Source: Bradyrhizobium sp. LHD-71
Lineage (GTDB): Bacteria; Pseudomonadota; Alphaproteobacteria; Rhizobiales; Xanthobacteraceae
DNA length: 64,000 nucleotides
Reading direction: 5' to 3'
Assembly (NCBI RefSeq): GCF_031157255.1
Contig: NZ_JAVIFX010000025.1
Location: forward strand, 1 to 64,000
A program made the position numbers and the translations under genes. Positions within the stretch are counted from its first letter, which is position 1. Every line of letters begins with the position of its first letter. The notes under the pieces were generated by a model that worked only from the letters and a program-made list of their open reading frames with translations, had not been told where the DNA came from and did no database searches. Shown here in pieces: positions 7,233 through 17,434 of this stretch.

Positions 7233-9323
7233 TCAAGCGCCCGGCCGGATGTCAGCGAACTTCTTGCCTTCGGCGACAATCTTCTCGAGCAGCGGCGACG
7301 GCTTGAACTGATCGCCCATGGTCGCCTGGAATTCCTTCATCTTGGCGAGCACCTTTTCCGGCCCGAGCTGATCGCCGTAATACATCAACCCGCCGCGATA
7401 GATGGGAAAGCCGTAGCCGTGCTGCCAGATCACGTCGATATCAGAGGCCCGGATCGCCTTCTTGTCGGCCAGAATCTGCACGCCTTCATTGATCATCGGG
7501 AAGAGGCAACGCTCGAGGATCTCCTCGTCGGTGATCTTGCGGCCGTTGACGCCTTTCTTCGCCATGAAGTCCTTGATGATCTTTTCGGTGACCGGCGACG
7601 GCTTGGCGGTGCGGTTCTCGTCGTAGTCGTAATAGCCTGCGCCGGTCTTCTGGCCGCGTCGATCCATTTCGCACAGAACGTCGCGCAGCGTCTCGCCTTT
7701 CGAGTTCTCCTTCACCCAGCCGATATCGAGACCGGCGAGATCGCTCATTGCGAACGGCCCCATCGGAAAACCGAACTCGTAGAGCACACGATCGACGTCC
7801 CACGGCATAGCGCCCTCGAGCACCAGCTTCTGCGCCTCGAGCTGGCGCTGGCGCAGGATGCGATTGCCGACGAAGCCGGGGCAGACCCCGACCAGCGCGG
7901 CGACCTTGCCGATCTTCTTGGCAAGTTTCATCGAGGTGGCGATCACCTCCTTCGAGGTGCGATCGGCGCGAACCACCTCGAGCAGCTTCATCACATTCGC
8001 CGGCGAGAAGAAGTGCAGCCCGATCACCGCCTCGGGCCGCTTCGTTGCGGATGCGATCTCGTCGATGTTCAAGCCGGACGTGTTGGTCGCAAGGATGGCG
8101 CCGGGCTTGACGATCGCGTCGAGCTTGGCGAACACCTCCTTCTTGACGTCCATGCGCTCGAACACCGCTTCGATCACGAGATCGACGTCCTTCAATGCCG
8201 CCATGTCGAGCGAGCCGGAAATCAGCTTCATCCGCTTCTCGACGTCGTCCTGCGTGATGCCACCGCGTTGCGCGGTACGCTCGTAGTTCTTGCGGATCAC
8301 CGACAGGCCGCGATCAAGCGCCTCCTGCCTGGTTTCGACGATCTTCACCGGAATGCCGACATTGGCAAAGTTCATGGCAATGCCGCCGCCCATGGTGCCG
8401 GCGCCGATAATACCGACGGTCTCAACCGGGATCATCGGCGTCGCATCCGGAACGTCCGGGATCTTCGCAGCCTCGCGCTCGGCGAAGAAGCTGTGACGCA
8501 TGGCCGGCGCCTGCGGCCCCGCATGCAGCTCCTGCGACAACTCGGTCTCACGCTTCAAGCCGTCGTCGAACGGCAGCGACATCGCCGCCTCGACGCACTT
8601 GATGATGTTTTCGGGTGCCTTCATGTTTCGGAGCTTCCGCGCGTTGGCTTTGCGGAAATTGGCGATCAGCTCCGGATTCTTGCGCGCCGCCTCCACCTTG
8701 TCGGTGAGGTCGCGCACGCGCTTGATCGGCCGCTTCTCGGCGATGATCCTGTTCGCATAGGCAATCGCCGCCTCGTCGAGTTTGCCCTCCTCCGCGAGTT
8801 CGTCGAAGATGCCGAGTGCCTGCGCTTCCTTCGCCGGAACATGCCGACCGGTGGTCATCATCTCCAGCGCCCGCTCGACGCCGACGATGCGCGGCAACGC
8901 CTGCGTGCCGCCGCCGCCCGGCAGAATGCCGATGTTCACTTCCGGCAGGCCGCAACGCGCCGAGGGAACGGCAATGCGGTAGTGACACATCATTGCGAAT
9001 TCGAGGCCGCCGCCAAGCGCGGTGCCGTGCACGGCCGCGACGATCGGCTTCTTCGCCCCATCCATCAACGACTGAAAATCCTTCAGGCCTGGCGGCTTGC
9101 GCGGCCGGCCCATCTCGCGGATGTCGGCGCCGGCGATGAAGGTGCGGCCGTCGCAGCGCACCACGATGGCCTCGGCTTTCGGGTCGGCCAGCGCCTTGGT
9201 GATGGCTTCCCGCAGACCCTCACGCACATTTTGCGATAGTGCGTTGACCGGCGGGGAGTTCACCGAAATCACCGCGATCTTGCCGTCGGCCTTCAGGTCG
9301 ATCACGTCGTTGATCGCTGCCAT
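7233..9323 (-). CDS. Bifunctional enoyl-CoA hydratase/3-hydroxyacyl-CoA dehydrogenase
   Basis: 696-residue FadB/FadJ-type enzyme for the second and third steps of beta-oxidation. Residues ~1-190 form the crotonase domain with both catalytic Glu visible ([10 protein letters not shown] and [14 protein letters not shown]). Residues ~295-475 form the NAD-binding dehydrogenase domain ([18 protein letters not shown]), and two 3HCDH C-terminal domains follow ([10 protein letters not shown] and [11 protein letters not shown]). The ATG at 9323 is chosen because GGAGG lies 7 bases upstream; the GTG at 9341 would put that site inside the gene. No thiolase gene accompanies it. Confidence 0.92.
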   Translation of the reverse strand: MAAINDVIDLKADGKIAVISVNSPPVNALSQNVREGLREAITKALADPKAEAIVVRCDGRTFIAGADIREMGRPRKPPGLKDFQSLMDGAKKPIVAAVHGTALGGGLEFAMMCHYRIAVPSARCGLPEVNIGILPGGGGTQALPRIVGVERALEMMTTGRHVPAKEAQALGIFDELAEEGKLDEAAIAYANRIIAEKRPIKRVRDLTDKVEAARKNPELIANFRKANARKLRNMKAPENIIKCVEAAMSLPFDDGLKRETELSQELHAGPQAPAMRHSFFAEREAAKIPDVPDATPMIPVETVGIIGAGTMGGGIAMNFANVGIPVKIVETRQEALDRGLSVIRKNYERTAQRGGITQDDVEKRMKLISGSLDMAALKDVDLVIEAVFERMDVKKEVFAKLDAIVKPGAILATNTSGLNIDEIASATKRPEAVIGLHFFSPANVMKLLEVVRADRTSKEVIATSMKLAKKIGKVAALVGVCPGFVGNRILRQRQLEAQKLVLEGAMPWDVDRVLYEFGFPMGPFAMSDLAGLDIGWVKENSKGETLRDVLCEMDRRGQKTGAGYYDYDENRTAKPSPVTEKIIKDFMAKKGVNGRKITDEEILERCLFPMINEGVQILADKKAIRASDIDVIWQHGYGFPIYRGGLMYYGDQLGPEKVLAKMKEFQATMGDQFKPSPLLEKIVAEGKKFADIRPGA

Positions 9324-9419
9324 GGGATGTCCTCCACTCACGTTTCTTCTGGGATCGCAGGATGGAGGTGCAATCTAGGCCATCATTCTCCGGACGGAAA
9401 CCGCATTTGCGACATGCCC

Positions 9420-12011
9420 CTACGACGTCGCGAGCACGGGCTGGCCGCCACCGCGACGACGACGCTGCCACAGCGCGAGGCCTGCGAGCACGAGGATGGC
9501 AGGAATTGCGAACAGGAACGCGCTCGGCCGCGCCGTGTTGGGCACGCTCAGCGATTCGATCCGGTCACCGGGCTTCAGTTTCAACCGCGCCGCCTCCGAG
9601 CCCGGCCGCACCGATGTGATCACCGGCTGTGCCGTGAGCCCGCTGACGCCAATGCCGGCACCAGCGAGGCGCTCCTGCACACTCGCCGGCGCACCAAGCT
9701 TCAGGCGCACTGCCTTGGTCACGTCGTCGCCGGAGATGTCGGTCGTCTCGATGCGCAGCCTCAAGGCTCCGCCGTCCGGCGTGGCGTTGACAACGTTGGC
9801 AATGCTTGAGGCCGCCACCGTGTCGAGCGGCGGATAGATCATGTTCATCCAGAACTGCGGCCGGAACAGCGTGAAGCAGATCAGGAACAGCAGCACGGTC
9901 TCCCATTTGCGGTTCGGTGCGAAGAAATATCCCTGCAGCGCCGCCACGAACGCCGTCATCGCCAGAACACTGCAGCCGACGACCACCAGAAGGTGCAGCG
10001 GACCTTCGATATCGATCAGCAAGAGCTCGGGATTGAAGATGAAGATGAACGGCAGCAGCAACGTGCGCAGTTCGTACCACGTGCCCTGCCAGCCGACCTT
10101 CATCGGATCTGCGTTGGCGATGGCGGCCGCAGCATACGCTGCAAGCCCGACCGGCGGCGACACGTCGGCCATCAGGCCGAAGTAGAAGACGAACATATGC
10201 ACGGCGATCAGCGGCACTGCGAGGTCGTTCTCGGCAGCGAGCTCGACGACCACAGGCGCCATCAGCGTCGCGACGACGACGTAGCTCGCGGTCGTAGGCA
10301 GGCCGGAACCGAGAATGATGCAGATCACACCTACCAGCAGCAACATGATGATGATGTTGCCGCCCGAGAGCGTTTCGACGATCTCGGTCATGACAAGGCC
10401 GATGCCGGTCAGGGTGACTGTGCCGACCAGGATGCCGGCGGTGGCGGTGGCGATGCCGACCGCGGTCATATTGCGAGCGCCGGCGGCAAGACCGTCGACG
10501 AATTCCTGCCACCCCTGTCGCCAATGCGCGGCAAAACTCCGTTCGTGACGGAAGAATGCCGTCAATGGCCGCTGCGTCAGCACCACCGCACCCATCGCCA
10601 TCACGCCCCAGAAGGCTGCGAGTCCCGGCGACATCTCCTCGATGATCAGGCACCAGACCAGGACGATCACGGGAAGCATGTAGTGCAAACCGGTCCGGGC
10701 AACCTCGTAGAAGTCCGGCACGGTGGTGAAAGCCTTCGACGTGTCGTCCACATCAAGATCGGGGACGTTTGCGCGGACACGGACGAGGACGACGTAGGCA
10801 ACAACGACGGCTGCGACCGCGATCAGGCTCGCCGCTTCGCCGAACGCCGTCTTGGTCCAGCCGAGGCCATAGTGCATCACCCCGCCGAGAATGATGATCG
10901 CGCAGATCGTCATCAGCGCCTTGATGATGCCCTGACTCAGCGTGCGCTTGGCCCGGCGCTCAATGCCGCTCATGCCAGCCTTCACCGCCTCGAGATCGAC
11001 CACGTAGAACAGCGCGCCGTAGGTGAGGATCGCCGGCAACAGCGCGTGCTTGCAGACCTCGGCGTAGGTGATGCCGACATACTCAGCCATCAGGAATGCA
11101 GCCGCGCCCATCACCGGCGGCATCAGCTGGCCGTTGACGCCGGCCGCGCACTCGATCGCGCCCGCCTTCACGGGCGTGTAGCCGACGCGTTTCATCAAGG
11201 GAATCGTGAATGTGCCGGTGGTGACGACGTTGGCGACGGACGAACCGGAGATCATGCCGGTGAGGCCGGAAGACACCACCGCCGCCTTCGCCGGTCCACC
11301 GCGGAACTTGCCGAGCAGCGCGAACGAGAGCTGGATGAAATAGTTGCCGGCTCCCGCCTTCTCCAGCAGCGCGCCGAACAGCACGAACAGGAAGATGAAG
11401 TTGGTCGAAACGCCGAGCGCGACGCCGAACACGCCCTCCGAGGTCAGCCAGAAATGTGACGCCGCGCGCGACAGCGACGCGCCGCGATGCGCCAGCAGGC
11501 CCGGCAGGTAGGGTCCGAGGAACACATACAGCAGCGCGATAATGGCGATGATCGGCATCCACGGCCCTTCGGCGCGCCGCGATGCCTCGAGCAGAAGGAC
11601 GATGCCGACAACCGCGGCGATGATGTCGCCCTGCGTCGGCAGTCCCGGCCGCATCGCAATCTCGCGGTAGAACACCACGAGATAGAGCACCGCGCAGATT
11701 GCGGCCGCGGCGAGCAGCCAATCGAACACCGGCACGCGATCGCGTGGCGATGACTTGAGCGCCGGGTAAGCCGCGAACGCGAGAAACAGCGCGAAGCTCA
11801 AATGGAATGCGCGCGCTTCGGTGTCGCCGAAGATGCCGAAGCCCAGCATGTAGGGCAGCGGCGAGGCGTACCAGATCTGAAACAGCGACCACGCGATCGC
11901 GACCGCGTAGATCAGCCGTCCGGCATTGCCGGAGGGTGTGCGTGCGCCGGTATCGGCTTCGGCGACAAGTTGCTGCAGGTCGATGCCGGACGCTGTCGCG
12001 TTCGCTGCCAT
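9420..12011 (-). CDS. TRAP transporter fused permease (DctQ-DctM) with C-terminal DUF3394-like domain
   Basis: 863-residue integral membrane protein. The first ~190 residues hold the small-subunit-like segments and the following ~450 the large-subunit DctM domain (GLTGMISGSSVANVVTTGTF, INGQLMPPVMG-type motif as GVNGQLMPPVMGAAAFLMAE, and GLPTTASYVVVATLMAP). Such fused permeases pair with TAXI receptors and run on ion gradients. After the last core helices come ~140 residues with a PDZ-like stretch (VITSVRPGSEAARLKLKPGD) and one final helix before an Arg-rich tail, matching the DUF3394-type extension. Partner receptor 12229-13212 is upstream on the same strand, 217 bases away. Confidence 0.92.
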   Translation of the reverse strand: MAANATASGIDLQQLVAEADTGARTPSGNAGRLIYAVAIAWSLFQIWYASPLPYMLGFGIFGDTEARAFHLSFALFLAFAAYPALKSSPRDRVPVFDWLLAAAAICAVLYLVVFYREIAMRPGLPTQGDIIAAVVGIVLLLEASRRAEGPWMPIIAIIALLYVFLGPYLPGLLAHRGASLSRAASHFWLTSEGVFGVALGVSTNFIFLFVLFGALLEKAGAGNYFIQLSFALLGKFRGGPAKAAVVSSGLTGMISGSSVANVVTTGTFTIPLMKRVGYTPVKAGAIECAAGVNGQLMPPVMGAAAFLMAEYVGITYAEVCKHALLPAILTYGALFYVVDLEAVKAGMSGIERRAKRTLSQGIIKALMTICAIIILGGVMHYGLGWTKTAFGEAASLIAVAAVVVAYVVLVRVRANVPDLDVDDTSKAFTTVPDFYEVARTGLHYMLPVIVLVWCLIIEEMSPGLAAFWGVMAMGAVVLTQRPLTAFFRHERSFAAHWRQGWQEFVDGLAAGARNMTAVGIATATAGILVGTVTLTGIGLVMTEIVETLSGGNIIIMLLLVGVICIILGSGLPTTASYVVVATLMAPVVVELAAENDLAVPLIAVHMFVFYFGLMADVSPPVGLAAYAAAAIANADPMKVGWQGTWYELRTLLLPFIFIFNPELLLIDIEGPLHLLVVVGCSVLAMTAFVAALQGYFFAPNRKWETVLLFLICFTLFRPQFWMNMIYPPLDTVAASSIANVVNATPDGGALRLRIETTDISGDDVTKAVRLKLGAPASVQERLAGAGIGVSGLTAQPVITSVRPGSEAARLKLKPGDRIESLSVPNTARPSAFLFAIPAILVLAGLALWQRRRRGGGQPVLATS

Positions 12012-12071
12012 CTTTGTTCCCCCGTCAAAACGAACGGCGCGGGCTTATCCGCATCCCGCGCCGTGATTCAC

Positions 12072-12226
12072 TCTACCGTCGTCCCTGCGAAAGCAGGGAC
12101 CAATATCCGCAGACCGGTTGTGATCGCAAGCGTTGCTCAAGAAGGTAATGAGCGCACGTAGCATCATGAACTACACGGAGTATGGGTCCCGGCTCGGCGC
12201 TTCGCTTGGCCGGGACGACTCAGCAG
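12072..12226. repeat. Dispersed imperfect inverted repeat between TAXI receptor and permease
   Basis: GTCGTCCCTGCGAAAGCAGG near 12073 and its inverted partner ending CCGGGACGAC near 12222 flank about 110 bases. Each arm contains its own small hairpin (CCCTGCGAAAGCAGGG; GGCTCGGCGCTTCGC). The element type is common as extragenic repeats in this bacterial group. It would sit in the RNA between receptor and permease genes and could lower expression of the permease relative to the receptor. Confidence 0.6.
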
Positions 12227-12228
12227 CG

Positions 12229-13212
12229 TTACTTGATCCAGCCTTTTTCCTTGTAATACTTCACGGCACCCGGATGCAGCGGCGCCGACAAGCCGTCCTT
12301 GACCATGTTGGCCGGCTCAAGTTGGGCGAAGGCTGGGTGCAGCTTCTTGAACTCCTCGAAGTTGTCGAAGGTGGCTTTCACGACATTGTAGACCACGTCA
12401 TCCGGCACCTTGGCCGATGTGACGAGAGTTGCGAGCACGCCGTAGGTCTGCGTGGGGTTCGGATTGTTCGCATACATGCCGCCGGGAATCGTCGCCTTGG
12501 CGTAGTAGCTGTTCTCCTTGACCAGCTTGTCGACCGCAGGCCCGGTGAGCGGCACGAGCTTCGCGCCACAGGTCGTGGTCGGATCCTGGATGTTGGCGCT
12601 CGGGTGGCCGACGCCGTAGAAGAAGCCGTCGATCTTGTTGTCGCAAAGCGCCGGACCGTGTTCGTCCGCCTTCAGCTCGCCCGCGAGCGAGAAGTCCGAG
12701 GTCTTCCATTTCATCTCGGCCAGCAGTTCGTCGAGCGAGGCGCGTGTGCCGGAGCCCGGATTGCCGACATTGAAGCGCTTGCCCTTGAAATCCTCGAACT
12801 TGGCGATGTTCGCTTCCTTGCGCGACAGCACCGTGAACGGTTCCGGATGCACCGAGAACACCGCCCGCAGCTCTCCGTAGGGTCCGCCGTCCTTGAACGA
12901 CTTCTCGCCCTTCAGCGCCTGGTACTGGGTGTCCGACTGCGCGAGCCCGAAATCGAGCTCGCCGCCCTTGATCGTATTGATGTTGAAGGCCGAGCCGCCG
13001 GTCGATTCGACCGAGCAGCGGATGCCGTGGGCCTTGCGGTCCTTGTTGACGAGACGACAGATCGCACCGCCGACGGCGTAATACACGCCGGTAACGCCGC
13101 CGGTGCCCACCGTAACGAACCGTTGGGCCTGCGCCGCCGACGGCGCGGGTGTGAAGGCGACCGCCGCGCCGAACGCCATCAGCGCGGATCGCAACAACAG
13201 CTTCGAAGTCAT
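12229..13212 (-). CDS. TAXI-family TRAP transporter solute receptor
   Basis: 327-residue periplasmic receptor with signal peptide ([27 protein letters not shown]). The TAXI signature follows at the mature N-terminus: [20 protein letters not shown], then RLVNKD. These receptors bind small carboxylates such as glutamate or 2-oxoglutarate; the ligand here is unknown. The ATG at 13212 is chosen because GAGGAG lies 7 bases upstream, which falls inside the longer GTG-started frame. Genetically paired with the fused permease at 9420-12011. Confidence 0.92.
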   Translation of the reverse strand: MTSKLLLRSALMAFGAAVAFTPAPSAAQAQRFVTVGTGGVTGVYYAVGGAICRLVNKDRKAHGIRCSVESTGGSAFNINTIKGGELDFGLAQSDTQYQALKGEKSFKDGGPYGELRAVFSVHPEPFTVLSRKEANIAKFEDFKGKRFNVGNPGSGTRASLDELLAEMKWKTSDFSLAGELKADEHGPALCDNKIDGFFYGVGHPSANIQDPTTTCGAKLVPLTGPAVDKLVKENSYYAKATIPGGMYANNPNPTQTYGVLATLVTSAKVPDDVVYNVVKATFDNFEEFKKLHPAFAQLEPANMVKDGLSAPLHPGAVKYYKEKGWIK

Positions 13213-13317
13213 TTTTCCACTCCTCACATACGACCGGCTGGGATGCCTTTCCGGTCAGATCATTGCATTCGCAAAATGCGACCTAGCTACGAGGGTGCCC
13301 CCCACCCCGTTTCAAAA

Positions 13318-14664
13318 TCAAGCCGCCTTGATCTTCTCAAGGCTTCCGACCGCCGCGTCGACGGCCTCACCGAGCCGGTCGACAATGTCGTCGATCTCGT
13401 TTCCGCGAACAATGAAGGGCGGCGCGATCAGCGCATGATCGCCCCGCACGCCGTCGATTGTGCCGCCTGAAGGATAGACCAACAAGCCGCGTGCCATCGC
13501 TTCCTTCTTGACGCGTGCATGCAGCTTCGACTTCGGATCGAACGGCGCCTTGGTGCCGCGGTCGGTGACGAATTCCAGCGCCTGAAACAGCCCGCGCCCG
13601 CGAACATCCCCCACGTAGGGGTGATTGCCAAAGCGCTCGCGCAGCCGTCTCGCGAGATGCTCGCCCTGTTGGCGCACATTGGCAAGCAGGCCGTCGCGCT
13701 TGATGACCGTCTGCACGGCGAGCGCGGCCGCACAGGCCACCGGATGATTGAGATAGGTGTGACCGTGCTGGAAGACGCCGGAACCACGGGCAAAGGCATC
13801 GAACACCTTCTGCGCCAGCAGCACCGCGCCGATCGGCTGATAGCCGCCGCCGAGCCCCTTGGCCACGGTCATCAGGTCCGGCGCGATCCCTTCCTGCTCG
13901 CAGGCATGCAGCGTCCCGGTGCGGCCCATGCCGCTCATCACCTCATCGAGGATCAGCAGCACGCCGTAACGGTCGCAGATCGAACGAATGCGCTTGAAGT
14001 AGTCGGCGACCGGTGGCACCGCGCCCGCGGTCGCGCCGACCACGGTTTCAGCAACGAACGCGATCACCGTCTCGGGTCCGAGCTCCAGGATCTTGTCCTC
14101 GAGCGATTTTGCGGCACGTGCCGCGTAATCTTCATCGCTTTCGCCGGTTTCCTTGAAGCGATAGGCGAAACAGGGATCGATATGAGCCGTCTCGATCAGC
14201 AGCGGGCGGAACTGGGTGCGCCGCAGCTCGTTGCCGCCGGTCGCAAGCGCGCCCAGCGTATTGCCGTGATAGCTCTGACGCCGTGCGATCACCTTCGTGC
14301 GCTTCGGCTCGCCCTTCTCCACGAAATACTGCCGCGCCATCTTCAGGGACGCTTCGATGGCCTCCGACCCGCCGCTGACGAAATAGACATGCGACAGCTC
14401 GCCCGGGGCATCCTCGACCAGCTTGTCCGCCAGCCGCTCGGCGACCTCGGTCGTGAAGAAGCTCGAGTGGGTGTAGGCCAGCGCATCGATCTGCGCGTGC
14501 AGCGCGGCGTTCACGTCCGGGTGGCCGTGGCCAAGGCAGGAGACGGCCGCCCCGCCGGATGCGTCGATATAGGCGCGGCCGTTGGCATCGAACAGTTGGA
14601 TGCCCCTGCCGCCGACGGCCACCGGAAGGTCGAGCCCGATCTGCCGTGGAAGGATGCGCGTCAT
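13318..14664 (-). CDS. Class-III PLP-dependent aminotransferase
   Basis: 448 residues, fold type I, omega-aminotransferase-like. The PLP lysine is in MTVAKGLGGGYQPIGA; LILDEVMSGMGRTG carries the Asp that pairs with the pyridine nitrogen, and VYFVSGGSEAIEASLKMAR the phosphate-binding loop. It probably transfers an amino group between an omega-amino acid or amine and a keto acid; substrate not determinable. The start at 14664 is used because the longer frame adds 25 residues without family likeness. It is divergent from the M81 peptidase gene, and follows neither a regulator nor a transporter of obvious specificity, though the TAXI receptor lies 106 bases downstream on the same strand. Confidence 0.9.
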   Translation of the reverse strand: MTRILPRQIGLDLPVAVGGRGIQLFDANGRAYIDASGGAAVSCLGHGHPDVNAALHAQIDALAYTHSSFFTTEVAERLADKLVEDAPGELSHVYFVSGGSEAIEASLKMARQYFVEKGEPKRTKVIARRQSYHGNTLGALATGGNELRRTQFRPLLIETAHIDPCFAYRFKETGESDEDYAARAAKSLEDKILELGPETVIAFVAETVVGATAGAVPPVADYFKRIRSICDRYGVLLILDEVMSGMGRTGTLHACEQEGIAPDLMTVAKGLGGGYQPIGAVLLAQKVFDAFARGSGVFQHGHTYLNHPVACAAALAVQTVIKRDGLLANVRQQGEHLARRLRERFGNHPYVGDVRGRGLFQALEFVTDRGTKAPFDPKSKLHARVKKEAMARGLLVYPSGGTIDGVRGDHALIAPPFIVRGNEIDDIVDRLGEAVDAAVGSLEKIKAA

Positions 14665-14796
14665 GTCCTGTTTCTTCTTTCTGATCGGGAGCTCTGGAGG
14701 TGTTGCAATCGACTTGATTGCGATATCAAACACCGCCAATAAGGTATTCTGTCGACAAGCATTCTGCCTTCAATCGAGGAGATAAGAAACCCGCCA

Positions 14797-16269
14797 ATGG
14801 TCGAAAAGCGCCGTCTCGCCGTCGCCCGCTTCTGGTATGAGGGCAATTCCTTCAGTCCCGTTCTCGCCGACCGCGCCGCCTTCGAGCGGCGGGAGTGGCT
14901 CAAAGGTCAGCAAGCTCTGGAAAGGACCGCGCAGGAAAGCGAGCTCCGCGCCGTCATCGAATTTGCCGACAGGCACCCGGACTGGGACGTCGAGGTGTTC
15001 CGTTGCGCGTCCGCCTCGCCCGCCGGGCAGATCGACGACGAAATTTTCACTGCCTTCCTTGAGGAAACCGTCGCCGATCTGACCGGCAGGACGTTCGACG
15101 CGATCTACCTCTCGCTGCATGGCGCAGGGGTGACAACCCGGCGCGAAGATCCGGAAGTGGACCTGCTGCGCGCGATCCGGAAGATCCAGCCAAACGTGCC
15201 GATCGGCGCCAGCTTCGACCTGCACGGCAACCTCTCGAACGAACTGGCAGACCATCTCACCACCGGCAGCGTCTACCGAACCTATCCGCACATCGACATG
15301 CGCGAGACGGCCTGGCGGGTGCTGAGCGTCCTGGAGCGGACGGTCGCCGGCGAAGTCAAGCCGGTCTGCCGCATCCTCAACGGGGGTCTTTTGCTGCCGA
15401 GCTTCAACATGCGCACCAAGGACGGTCCGATGCGTGAGCTGCAGGAGTTTGCGGCCGCCTGTCGGAAAGAGACGGGCGTGCTCGAGGCGACGGTGTTCGG
15501 GGGATTTCCGTTCGCCAACACCCCCGGCACCGGCGGTTGCGCACTGGTCGTGACTGACGGCGACCCGGACAAAGCCGACAGGATTGCACGGACGCTCGGC
15601 GGTGAACTGAAGCGCCGGCAGCCGGAGTTCATGATTTCGCTGCCGACCGCGGCAGCCGGCGTCGCGCGCGCATTGGCCTCGAACAAGCCCGGCCTGCTCG
15701 CCGTGACCGATCCCGGCGACAATCCCTACTCAGGCGGCATCAACGATACACCGGAGATGTTTCGCGCGCTGGTCGCAGCTCAACCCAATCGACCGGTGGT
15801 GTTCGCCGCCTTCACCGACGCCGATATCGTCGACAAGGCTTGGCGTGCCGGTGTCGGCAAAAATCTCGGAGTGGTCGAATTTGGCGGCAAGGCCATGAAG
15901 GACTATGGCGCGCCGGTGAAAGCGGAAGCGACGGTCGTCAAGCTGACCGACGGCGTGTTCCGCAACATCGGGCCGATGGAAACCGGCATCGAACTGCGAT
16001 GCGGGCGCACGGCGCTGCTCCAGTCCGGCAACATCAGCATCATCGTCACGGAATTCGTCGCGCCCGCGAACGATCCGGCGTTCTTTCACTTGCACGGCGT
16101 TGACATCGAAAACGAGCAGCTGCTGTTCGTGAAGGCAAAGAACCATTTCCGCGCGGCCTTCGACGCGATCTGCAGTGAGATCATCGATATCGACGCACCC
16201 GGCCCGGCATGCCTCGACATGACCATGCTGCCGTTCATTCCCGAGTTGAAGGCGCGGATTCCGGCGTAG
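14797..16269 (+). CDS. M81-family metallopeptidase (MlrC-like)
   Basis: 490 residues. The family includes MlrC (microcystinase C), which cuts linear peptides from microcystin breakdown; most soil members have unknown substrates. Visible hallmarks: the N-terminal ARFWYEGNSFSP, LSLHGAGVT, SFDLHGNLSN and YRTYPHIDMRETA, the His/Asp set expected to bind zinc, and the C-terminal MlrC domain with DPGDNPYSGG and ELRCGRTALLQSGNISIIVTE. No signal peptide. Divergent from the aminotransferase gene and convergent with a Bug receptor gene. Confidence 0.9.
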   Translation: MVEKRRLAVARFWYEGNSFSPVLADRAAFERREWLKGQQALERTAQESELRAVIEFADRHPDWDVEVFRCASASPAGQIDDEIFTAFLEETVADLTGRTFDAIYLSLHGAGVTTRREDPEVDLLRAIRKIQPNVPIGASFDLHGNLSNELADHLTTGSVYRTYPHIDMRETAWRVLSVLERTVAGEVKPVCRILNGGLLLPSFNMRTKDGPMRELQEFAAACRKETGVLEATVFGGFPFANTPGTGGCALVVTDGDPDKADRIARTLGGELKRRQPEFMISLPTAAAGVARALASNKPGLLAVTDPGDNPYSGGINDTPEMFRALVAAQPNRPVVFAAFTDADIVDKAWRAGVGKNLGVVEFGGKAMKDYGAPVKAEATVVKLTDGVFRNIGPMETGIELRCGRTALLQSGNISIIVTEFVAPANDPAFFHLHGVDIENEQLLFVKAKNHFRAAFDAICSEIIDIDAPGPACLDMTMLPFIPELKARIPA

Positions 16270-16276
16270 CTAGTTT

Positions 16277-16364
16277 GTTGCCGGGCTCGACCCGGCAACT
16301 CCTATCAGGAACGCATTGTCTTCCTGACCAGCGTCACCAGGGCAGACCCGGTGACGCCAGGAAG
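16277..16364. terminator. Two hairpins between convergent genes
   Basis: A perfect 9-bp stem (16277-16285 with 16291-16299, GTTGCCGGG, loop CTCGA) is followed by a longer imperfect stem, 16320-16338 with 16350-16364, where CTTCCTG and GCGTCACC pair with a single 4-base bulge. They fill the gap between the convergent M81 and Bug genes, so a role in ending both transcripts is likely. Neither is followed by a clear T run, so the type is uncertain. Confidence 0.5.
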
Positions 16365-16375
16365 GACGATGCGCC

Positions 16376-17383
16376 CTACTCCGGCTGGATCTTTGCGAAC
16401 TCGATCGCCTTCTTCCACTTGGCGTTTTCGTCGGCCATCAACTTCGCCATATCGTCCGGCGAGCCGCCGACCGGATCGGCGCCGAGCTTGCGCATCCGTT
16501 CGATCATGGCAGCGTCGGCCATGTAGGTGTTGCAGCTCTTGTTCACCTTGGCGATGATCTCGGGCGGGGTCTTCGCCGGCGCCGCGATCGTGAACCACGA
16601 GGATGCCTCGTAGCCCGGAACGCCGGCTTCGGCGACGGTCGGAACGTCCGGCATCAGCGGCCAGCGCTTCGCTGTGGTGACGGCCAGGGCCCGCAGCTTG
16701 CCCGCCTCGACATGCGGCTGCACCGCGGGCAGATTGTCGAGCGACATCTCAACGCGGCCGGCGATCACGTCGGTGATCGCCAGCGCGCTGCCTCGATACG
16801 GCACATGCGTAAGGTCGATACCGGCCATCGATTTCAGAAGCTCCGTCGAAACGTGGCCGGTGCTGCCGTTGCCCGGCGACGCATAAGAAAGCTTGCCCGG
16901 ATTGGCCTTGGCCAGCGCGATGAACTCGGCGAGCGTCTTCGCCTTGATGTCCGGATTGATCGAAATCAGGTTCGGCACCCGCGCGATCACGATCACCGGA
17001 GCGAGATCCTTCACGCCGTCGAACGGCTGGTTCTTGTAGATGTACTGGTTGATGACATGCGGCCCCGGCGTGCCGATGACGAAGGTGTAACCGTCCGGAT
17101 CGGACTTCGCCGCCGCATCGGCGCCGATATTGCCGCCGGCGCCCGCCTTGTTCTCGACGATGAACTGCTGGCCGTATTCCTCGGACAGCTTCTGCGCCAT
17201 CAGCCGGCCAAGGATGTCGGTGGTGCCACCTGCTGCAAACGGAACGATGACCCTGACAAACTTATTCGGCCACTGGCCCTGCGCCGAGGCCCTGCCGATG
17301 AAGGGCAGCGAGAGCGCGGCGGCGCCCCCCGCGAGCACGGCACGGCGGCTCGGATTGGACACGGGTTTGCGATCGAAGCGCAT
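16376..17383 (-). CDS. Tripartite tricarboxylate transporter receptor (Bug/TctC family)
   Basis: 335-residue periplasmic binding protein. A Tat-like signal (SRRAVLAGGAAALSLPFIGRASA) precedes the typical first strand FVRVIVPFAAGGTTDILGR, FIVENKAGAGGNIGADAAAK and the SYASPGNGSTGHVSTELLK ligand loop. Bug proteins bind carboxylates and similar small molecules. ATG at 17383 has AGGAG 7 bases upstream. No TctA/TctB membrane genes are near, so it is an orphan receptor like most Bug proteins. Confidence 0.9.
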   Translation of the reverse strand: MRFDRKPVSNPSRRAVLAGGAAALSLPFIGRASAQGQWPNKFVRVIVPFAAGGTTDILGRLMAQKLSEEYGQQFIVENKAGAGGNIGADAAAKSDPDGYTFVIGTPGPHVINQYIYKNQPFDGVKDLAPVIVIARVPNLISINPDIKAKTLAEFIALAKANPGKLSYASPGNGSTGHVSTELLKSMAGIDLTHVPYRGSALAITDVIAGRVEMSLDNLPAVQPHVEAGKLRALAVTTAKRWPLMPDVPTVAEAGVPGYEASSWFTIAAPAKTPPEIIAKVNKSCNTYMADAAMIERMRKLGADPVGGSPDDMAKLMADENAKWKKAIEFAKIQPE

Positions 17384-17434
17384 TAAAGTCTCCTGCAATT
17401 TCTGATTGTTATAGCGGATTGTTATAGCGGTCGG

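Noticed and set aside
7224-9239. 671-codon plus-strand frame opposite the beta-oxidation gene
   Set aside because: Composition rich in Arg/Asp/His/Leu and antisense to a clear two-domain enzyme; a shadow frame of high-GC DNA.
12133-13470. 445-codon plus-strand frame across the TAXI receptor
   Set aside because: Antisense to a confident receptor gene and includes an intergenic repeat.
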